Part shown: one piece after another, positions 57,427 through 64,000 of the stretch
How the letters are laid out: every line of letters begins with the position of its first letter
Numbering within the stretch: the stretch's first letter is position 1
Source of the DNA: Cephalotus follicularis
Lineage: Eukaryota; Streptophyta; Magnoliopsida; Oxalidales; Cephalotaceae
Reading direction: 5' to 3'
Length of the DNA stretch: 64,000 bases
Assembly (NCBI GenBank): GCA_001972305.1
Contig: BDDD01000040.1
Location: 695,471-759,470 of the forward strand
Notes under the pieces: generated by a model
What the model saw: only the letters and a program-made list of their open reading frames with translations
Told to the model about the DNA's origin: nothing
Database searches by the model: none
Position numbers and translations under genes: made by a program

Positions 57427-57997
57427 ATAGGTCAACAAAAGAAACCAAGAGGGGATGGGGGTGAAATGGTTATGCGGAAAAATAACCACCCTTTTTAAAA
57501 CTTGTTCAATGATAATGTAAACAAGCAATAAAAAACAGATAAATCAAATATAAGCAATAAACTTAATTACAATAAGATAAAGAGTAAGGGAATAGATGAC
57601 AAACAAAGTTATAGTGGTTCGACCAAACAATGCCTACGTCCACTCTCTCAAGCCACAACTTGAGGTTCCACTAGAATGTAATCCCTCGATCACATACAGT
57701 AACTCTGGATTTTTACAAGTTCAATCATAAGATGGACTTTTGCGAGTTCAATCCCAACTCGGATTTTTGGAAGCTAAATCCTAACTTAAGTAAGGTACTA
57801 ACGACCTTGAATTATAAAAGTTTTCTGAATGTATGAAGTGTTTAAAACCTCTCAAAAGGTTGGATAACAGAAAACAGTGTAGCTCAGAATCTCAGAAAAT
57901 AAGAATTTTAACAGACTATAACATTTTCTTGCTCTTTGTATTGCTTGGATATTGCTTGCTTATGCTTTATTGAAATCTTCATGGATTAAGCCTCTAT
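57427..57997 (-). mobile_element. SIRE-type LTR 3'-part fragment
   Basis: The fragment resembles 46720-47200 in layout and words: GAAATGGTTATGCGG, 'TATAGTGGTTYGRC', 'TGCCTACGTCCACT', 'GAGGTTCCACTAG' and 'AACCTCTYAAAGGTT'. It is on the minus strand and is cut by the gypsy LTR starting at 57998. Confidence 0.65.
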
Positions 57998-58684
57998 TGT
58001 GACGACCCGAATTCCCTTTTGTACTGTTCATGCATACATCATACCGTATTGGACCGTACTGAACTGTATTAAATTGAGGTATTTCTATACCTATTGTGAT
58101 TGTATTGATCACATGCATGTACAGTCGAGATTTTGGGCTGAGTTTTGGAGAATTGGCCGAACTGACTATGTAAGTCAATTCCTTTGCCATTTTCTCTCAT
58201 TCCTCACATTTCCCATTCTTCTTCCTCTCTCTCTATCCTTCTCCCCCTCTCTCTCTAGCTGGAGCCTCCATCTTCCTCCCTTGCAGCCGGAATTGCATCT
58301 CCATCAACAAGGACATCGATTGCAAGTAGTGGATTGGTGATTGAATGACATAGCAGTGGATTGAGTGATTGGAAGCTCGACTTTTGAAACTCCAATGATA
58401 GGTAGGACTTCTTTATTGAATTTCCTATTGCTTTATTGATTGATTGACGGAATTGCATGATTGATTGAGTGATTGAATGATTGAATTGAAGTGAATTGTT
58501 AAACTAGGGTTTTTATTGATTTCCTTGACCTAATGGATCTAGGAAGATTTAAATGTTAAATTGAAGGTTGTAACAAGTTTTACTGACCTTAAAGACTGAT
58601 TTTTAACCCTTGGTTTCTTAAAGAATGGATTTGATTGGGTTTTGGCTTGAAAATTGCTGGTTTTCTGTAGAAAAATCGGCCATT

Positions 58685-59030
58685 CCCAGCAAAGACATCG
58701 ATCCCTTTGCCCATGGACATCGACGTCTTTTGCTTTGGGATGCAGCCTCCTTGATTTTGCAACAAAGACATCGACGTCTTTCAAAGGCGTCGGCGTCTTT
58801 TGCTTGAGATGCCTTTCCCCAGAGAAGGCGTCGATGCGAGACATCGATGCGCATTCCCAGACCATTTTCATTGAAACGCGTCGACGTCTTTGTCCAAGGA
58901 CATCGACGTCTTCAGCCAAATTGAGAAAGACATCGATGTCTTTGAAAGACATCGATGTCTTTCTACCATTTTCAAAAGCATGCCCTGATATGCATCGACG
59001 TCTTTTGTTAAGGACATCGATGCCTTTCGG
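58685..59030. repeat. ACATCGATGT palindrome cluster in LTR
   Basis: Thirteen or so sites of the type GACATCGACGTCTTT or GACATCGATGTCTTT occur, for example 58715-58730, 58766-58782 and 58928-58962. Position and order match 51345-51722 in the other LTR of the family. Confidence 0.88.
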
Positions 59031-59289
59031 GCTGAGTGGAATTTTTTTAACTGTTAAAGCTGGTTTTTCAACCCTTTTCACATTGCTGCTTGACCGGAAC
59101 CTCACTTGAGGTATTCAAGCATGTAAAACATAGTTTTCAATGGTTTTCAAAGATCGAATTGATAGATTGATAGAGTGATAGCTTGGGCCATATGTGACAA
59201 CTCAGTGACTCTCATTGACCAAATAAATGTTCGTTCCTAATCCGTCGATTCGATTGTCACTGCCTAGTGGCTACTGATTGATTGATTAA

Positions 59290-59530
59290 TTGATTAATTG
59301 ATTGTTTGGGTCATAGGTGTTGTTGTGAGTCTAAGTTGGTAAAATGGACGCACGTTCCCATCCCTCCATTAGGCACCACCACTTATTGACTTTGCTTAGA
59401 CGTTGTATTGATACATTGATCGATTGCTTGAGTCACGAGTGTTGTTGTGAGTCTAAGTCGGTACGATGGACGCACGTTCCCATTTCTCCATTAGACACCA
59501 CCACTTATTAACTTTACTTAACATTGTATT
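59290..59530. repeat. tandem duplication in LTR (about 135 bp unit)
   Basis: 'GTGTTGTTGTGAGTCTAAGT.GGTA..ATGGACGCACGTTCCCAT..CTCCATTAGRCACCACCACTTATT' occurs twice, from about 59318 and 59449. Confidence 0.85.
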
Positions 59531-60547
59531 GACTTGATTGATTGATTGATTGTATTGTATGGATCCTATAGAGCGAGCTTGTGGTTTACGTCGGCATGTT
59601 AGGTTGACTTTGTCCACCTATTCCGTCAATTGTTTCTTTTATTGTATTGTCTTGCTGACGAGCACGATTGATTGACGATTGACGCTCACTGAGGGCCGTA
59701 GTTCCCTAACGGCATCAGTAGCTCCCTCAGCTGTAGCTCATCGAGATTGTATTTGCCCAGCCATAGGCTAGAAGATCTATGCGTTCCAAACCTGATCAGC
59801 CTGAGAACCGTAGATAGATCTCCCACCCTTTTCGAAGGACTACCTTCCGTGGGATTGATCACTTCTAACTGATTTACATTGAATTGACACCGATCGTACA
59901 CTCTATAGGATATTGATTGATTGATTGGGTGTTTCATACACCACCATTGAGTGTCTGCCATTGACTGATTGTTATAGATCCTATTTGTATGCTCTATTAT
60001 GGGCCACTGTCATACGGGTAGTCTGATCGCCAATTGTACATGTACATTTGCTATGTCATTCATTGATATTGTACACCGCACATTGATATTGTATAAATTG
60101 TCACCGATATTGCACATTGTACATGCATAGATACTGCATGGGGTTTCTTCTTAGCCAGTGTGGCTAACCCCATCCTTCGGGGTGGGGCTGTGCTGTACCT
60201 TTGTGTGTGGCATAGGTAGGGCAGCAGGTAGCAGTGGATAGAAGGACTGAAGACCCGTTGATCGCACGATTGCTTGGGTATCGCGAAGCTAGTTGTGAGT
60301 TGTTATAGTGAAAAGATTGAATGTAATGTATTGCATTGTATTACTGTATTGAAGGATTGATAATGTATTGTAAAGGACTTGTATCGTATCTTACGGATGG
60401 ATTCTTATTGTCTCTTCTACAAATGATATGTATTGCAAAGTTTTAAGTTTTTCCGCATTTTTATATTGCTAGTTCTGACCATTGTATTGTGTTTTGGATT
60501 GAGAGTAATACCACGTGTCTGCCCTGCGGACGCGGGGTGTTACAGTA

Positions 60548-60558
60548 TGGTATCAGAG
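60548..60558 (+). other. gypsy primer binding site
   Basis: TGGTATCAGAG lies three bases after the LTR end and matches the initiator tRNA-Met type. Confidence 0.9.
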
Positions 60559-60739
60559 ACATTAGTCGGCCTGCTAGCTAAGTATATTAATGAGTTGATT
60601 GAGATTGACTGAATGGATTTGCATGATATATGTTCTTGCTTATTCATCCCATTGGTTATTGGAAAGGATATTGATATTGAAATTGAAAGTGATTGCATCT
60701 GATTATCCCGTTGTTGAGCCGTTTCCTAAAGTTGCAGCC

Positions 60740-61730
60740 TCTAGCATCTATAGGACTTCCTGATCCTACTCTTGCTGAGTCTTGGCTAACCCATTGGAGA
60801 AGATCTTTGAGGTCATGGGATGTGATGATGAACAGAGATTGGTATTGGCAGTGTATATGTTCCAAGGAGAAGCCGAACACTGGTGGGCTATGGTTAACAC
60901 AGATCGGACAAGGAATGGTACAGTCCTCCCTTGGGATGCCTTCAAAAGAGAATTCAATGCAAGGTATTACCATCAGGTAGAGACAGGCAGAAGAGAGATT
61001 GAATTTGCTAACTTGGTACATGGAAGCATGACAGTTGCTGAGTATGTGGCAAGGTTCACGCAGCTAGCCCGATCCCCCCCGTACTTAGTGGAAAGCCAAG
61101 AGCGTAGAGCAAAGAACTTCCTTCGGGGACTGAGATTTGATTGGAGGAGGCAACTGACCGCCTTCGGGTTGACCTCCATATCGGATATTTCTTCCTGAGC
61201 TATGCAGCTTGAGGATATTGCAGCTAAGGCTAAACAGATGAGAAATATAGCCCGTACCAGGCCTACTCCTTCTTCTTGGCAGAGTGGTAGTGATAGTAGT
61301 AGTTCAAAATCACAGAAGACTGATAGTAGCCCCTCACCTGGTTCTCATGGTAGCAATCAGGATAGCAGAAACTCATCCCATTCTCGAAGGAGAGGCAGAT
61401 AAAGGAACGCACGTCGAGGAGACCGATCTTCAGCTCCTAGTCAGGGTACACCCTCCAGACTCTCTGGGAGCGGTAATCAGAGTGCTACGGTTCCTTGTGT
61501 GCATTGTCAGAAGACCAACCATACTTCTGAGAATTGTAGATGGTTCTTGGGCCATTGCTTGGTTTGTGGTGGTCCCGACCACATTGTTAGAGTTTGTCCT
61601 CGAAGTTCTCGTCCTAGAGGATTGGATCAGACACAGCGGGCACCGCCTCCACCAGGACCAACAGCTAGTGTACCGTCTTCTTCCCGTGGGACTTCGCAGT
61701 TCAGGGGGAAAAAGCCTATGAGTTCTACTC
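60740..61730 (+). pseudogene. Tekay/Del-like gag with zinc knuckle
   Basis: The frame LPDPTLAESWL (about 60745) shifts by one base near 60785 into LEKIFEVMGCDDEQRLVLAVYM. It continues GEAEHWWAMV, WDAFKREFNARYY and ARFTQLARSPPYLVESQERRAKNFLRGLR (61140). A TGA follows at 61197. The Ser-rich linker comes next. Two CCHC-like knuckles follow (CVHCQKTNHTSENC and CLVCGGPDHIVRVC, 61497-61600). Confidence 0.82.
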
Positions 61731-62400
61731 CGATAGTCCAGGCTAGAGTGTTTGCTATGGAACCGAGTGCTGCACCAGGGTCAAATGTATTGATTGGAGG
61801 TACCATTCAACTCTTTCAGCTTCCAGCACGGGTTCTTATTGATCTGGGTTCATCCCATTCATTGCATTGCATTGCATTTTGTCTCCCATGTTGGTTTGAG
61901 GCCTGAGTACCTTCCTTTCTTGATGGAGGTATCCACACCTCTCAGTGAGTCAGCGACCACCGATGAAGTGTGTAGAGATTGTATTATTGAGATTGATGAT
62001 CGTTGCTTGTTAGCCGATCTTATTGTTTTACCGATGGATTGCCTAGATGTGATTCTCGGCATGGATTGGTTGTTTGCTAGCTTTGCTCAGGTGGATTGTC
62101 ATCAGAAAGTAGTGGTTTTCAGTCCTCCAGTATGACCACCTTTTCGGTTTCTTGGCACCTTAGAGCCATTGTTTGTTCCGATGATTTCGGCTTTGCATGC
62201 GGACAGATTGTTACGACAGGGATGCCAGGGGTTTCTGGCACATGTGCTCGATGCAAACAGATGGAGGCCGGAGTTGAAAGATATTCCAGTGGTTTGCGAG
62301 TTCGGAGATGTTTGTCCTCGGGATTTGACGTTGTTGCCGCCAGATAGAGAGATTGAATTTGTGATTGATTTGATACCAGGAACAGCACCGATTTCTTGAG
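61731..62400 (+). pseudogene. Tekay/Del-like aspartic protease and linker
   Basis: IVQARVFAM and LIGGTIQLFQLPARVLIDLGSSHS mark the protease; the usual D-S-G is D-L-G here. A frameshift near 61880 leads to LPFLMEVSTPLS, CRDCIIEIDDRCLLADLIVL, and DVILGMDWLFASFAQVDC. The linker to RT has VVCEFGDVCPRDLTLLPPDREIEFVIDLIPGTAPIS, then a TGA at 62398. Confidence 0.8.
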
Positions 62401-62411
62401 CACTGTACCGA

Positions 62412-63190
62412 ATGACATCGATAGAATTGAAAGATTTAAAGATACAGTTACAGAATCTTCTGGACAAAGGTTTTATAAGACCTAGTGCTTCACCCTGGGG
62501 AGCACCTATCCTTTTTGTCAAGAAGAAAGATGGATCGCTCCGTATGTGTATTGACTACCGACAGCTCAATAAAGTTACAGTGAAGAATAAGTACCCTCTA
62601 CCGGACATTGATGAGCTGTTTGACCAGCTCAGAGGAGCAATAGTGTTTTCTAAGCTCGACTTGAGATCGGGCTATCACCAGTTGAAAGTCAGACCGGAGG
62701 ATATTCCGAAGACAACTTTGAGATCGAGATATGGCCATTATGAGTTCTTAATTATGCCTTTTGGTGTGACTAATACTCCTGCGGCTTTCATGGACTTGAT
62801 GAACCGAGTGTTCAGACAGTATTTGGATCAGTTCATTGTAGTGTTCATTGACGACCTCTTGGTCTATTCCAGGAAAGATGAGGAGCATGCCCAGCACCTC
62901 TACATTGTATTGCAAACTTTGAGGGATCATCGATTGTATGCCAAATTCGACAAGTGCGAGTTTTGGTTATCGGAGGTTACTCTTCTATGGCATATTGTTT
63001 CTGGTAATGGTTTATCAGTGGATCCATCGAAATTAGAGGCATTGAAATATTGGAAATGACCGACAAATGCTTCCGAAGTTCGCAGCTTCTTGGGTTTAGC
63101 AGGGTATTATCGTCGGTTTGTTGAGAGATTTTCCCGTATTGCAACACCATTGACCAGATTGACACAAAATAACGCTGCTCGTGTGTGGTA
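62412..63190 (+). pseudogene. Tekay/Del-like reverse transcriptase
   Basis: The frame is open for 215 codons: [75 protein letters not shown] and the catalytic [14 protein letters not shown] follows at about 63057 (Arg position before PTNASEVRSFLGLAGYYRRFV). RNase H should follow RLTQ (63165) but is deleted. The RT domain itself is nearly intact. Confidence 0.88.
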
Positions 63191-63577
63191 GTGATTGCAG
63201 AGAGTGGCTACTGTTATTGATGAATGATTGAAACCCGATTTCTCTCTACCTACAGATGGGTTATTGAGATACAGGGACATAATTTGCATTCCAGCCGATA
63301 GCGAGTTGAAGGAAGAGCTTCTTTCTCAAGCTCATAAATCTCGTCTCTCTATTCATCCAGGGAGTACGAAGATGTATCGTGACCTAAAAAAAACCTAGCT
63401 ATTGGTGGATTGGCATGAAGAGAGAAATCGCGGAATTTGTATCGAGATGCCTCACTTGTCAGCAAGTAAAGGCAGAACACCAGAGACCGGCAGGCTAGCT
63501 TCAGCCTTTGCCCATTCCTGAGTGGAAATGGGAACACATCACCATGGATTTTATTGGCCTTTGCCACCCCGATTAAA
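63191..63577 (+). pseudogene. Tekay/Del-like integrase N-terminal remnant
   Basis: After the RNase H deletion the frames read [42 protein letters not shown], then MKREIAEF and [13 protein letters not shown]-type phrases. PIPEWKWEHITMDFI (63515-63560), with the first catalytic Asp, follows. The frame is lost soon after, where the next LTR starts at about 63578. Confidence 0.75.
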
Positions 63578-64000
63578 TGTTTAACATGTGTTATTTTGAT
63601 GATTAACAAACGTAAATTACTTGTATGCATAATTCTTTAAGTTATAAATGCATTTACTCACTTGATTCTTTGTCCAAAGTTGTGCCAAGGATGATTATGC
63701 AGGTACAGGCAATTCCAGCCGACTGGAGGCAAATCCAGTCGACTGCCAAGGCTAGGAGTCGACTCCCAAAAGTATGTAGTCGACTGCACATTCAACTTAT
63801 AATCAGAGTCTGCAGAACCAGCACACCAATCGACTGCCACCAATTCCAGTCGACTGCTAGGCGATTACAGTCGACTGAAGAAACGAAACAGTCGACTGCC
63901 AAGGGGTCCAGTCGACTGCCCAAGGGGTCCAGTCGACTGCCAGGGAATCCAGCCGACTGCCTTCATTTGTGCAAAATCTGGCAGTAGGTTTTGTAACTTC
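63578..64000 (+). mobile_element. start of another LTR with AGTCGACT repeats (SIRE-like)
   Basis: TGTTTAACATGTGTTATTTT at 63578 breaks the integrase and has the 'TTTTGATGATTAACAAA' phrase of SIRE-type LTR starts. From 63709 a cluster of AGTCGACTG sites begins, about 130 bp into the LTR, the same place as the cluster in the SIRE LTR at 47425-47925. The window ends inside the element. Confidence 0.6.
63709..63962. repeat. AGTCGACTG palindrome cluster
   Basis: About eleven sites read CCAGTCGACTGCC or near variants, with 'AAGGGGTCCAGTCGACTGCC' repeated in tandem at 63900-63940. They again have a TCGA centre. Confidence 0.88.

Larger units (their letters stand above)
57998..60544 (+). mobile_element. 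5' LTR of Tekay/Del-like gypsy element (2547 bp)
   Basis: The LTR starts TGTGACGACCCGAATTCCC and ends GCGGACGCGGGGTGTTACA, followed by the primer site. It is the same family as the solo LTR at 49930-52437, readable side by side over most of its length. It has a CT-rich leader (58190-58260) and a palindrome cluster (58685-59030). Two tandem units of about 140 bp lie around 59300-59530. Confidence 0.9.

Noticed and set aside
58539-59105. Frame of 188 codons in the related cluster
   Set aside because: Same reason as for 51258-51803; both strands are open because the unit lacks stops.

Overview
This window looks like nuclear DNA of a flowering plant, most likely a dicot. The evidence is an intact plant-type bZIP gene, Copia SIRE-type and Angela/Tork-like elements, Ty3/gypsy Tat and Tekay/Del-like elements, long LTRs ending in ...GTTACA, a CACTA terminus and small MITEs. 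There is no bacterial gene organisation. I do not recognise the species. One run of N (17617-17700) marks an assembly gap.
Layout. 1-3260: 3' end and long LTR of a Tekay/Del-like gypsy element. 3268-6892: a decayed, intron-containing gene joining a plant mobile domain (PMD) to a ubiquitin-specific protease (USP) domain. It lies antisense to, and 3' of, the decayed Tat-lineage pol at 7477-9906. 9950-12821: a possible small LTR element interrupted by a complete gypsy LTR. 13300-14730: two small MITE-like elements, then the only intact host gene, a single-exon bZIP factor. 15632-18695: LTR fragments, a CACTA end and the gap. 18696-20856: leader and LTR of a Copia element. 20996-22050: a gag-only Copia fragment. 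23332-33062: a long Tat element with gag, PR, RT, RNase H, archaeal-type RNase H and IN, followed by a second antisense extra ORF. A hAT MITE with a perfect 8-bp target duplication sits in its 3' region. 33063-35092: gypsy LTR. 35093-48047: a rearranged SIRE-type Copia element on the minus strand, with LTR, gag, pol and env-position ORF. Its 3' half is duplicated and it also carries an 866-bp tandem duplication. 48048-52482: a gypsy LTR split by a solo LTR with a perfect 5-bp target duplication. 52483-56740: AT-rich sequence with hairpin elements. 56750-64000: nested LTR fragments, then a Tekay/Del-like element (5' LTR, gag, PR, RT, IN remnant) cut off by a further LTR.
Almost every protein-coding stretch is retroelement-derived and carries stops or frameshifts. 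The exceptions are the bZIP gene, one SIRE RT-RNase H block (36715-38571) and parts of other pol domains. Two signals stand out. First, both Tat elements carry an antisense extra gene 3' of pol, with intron-like structure; one of these fuses a PMD with a full-length USP fold. Second, clustered short palindromes with a TCGA core and family-specific arms (GCGTCGACGC, ACATCGATGT or AGTCGACT) recur in LTRs, leaders or spacers of both Copia and gypsy elements.
All calls come from reading the sequence by eye. Family and lineage names rest on remembered motifs, not on searches.
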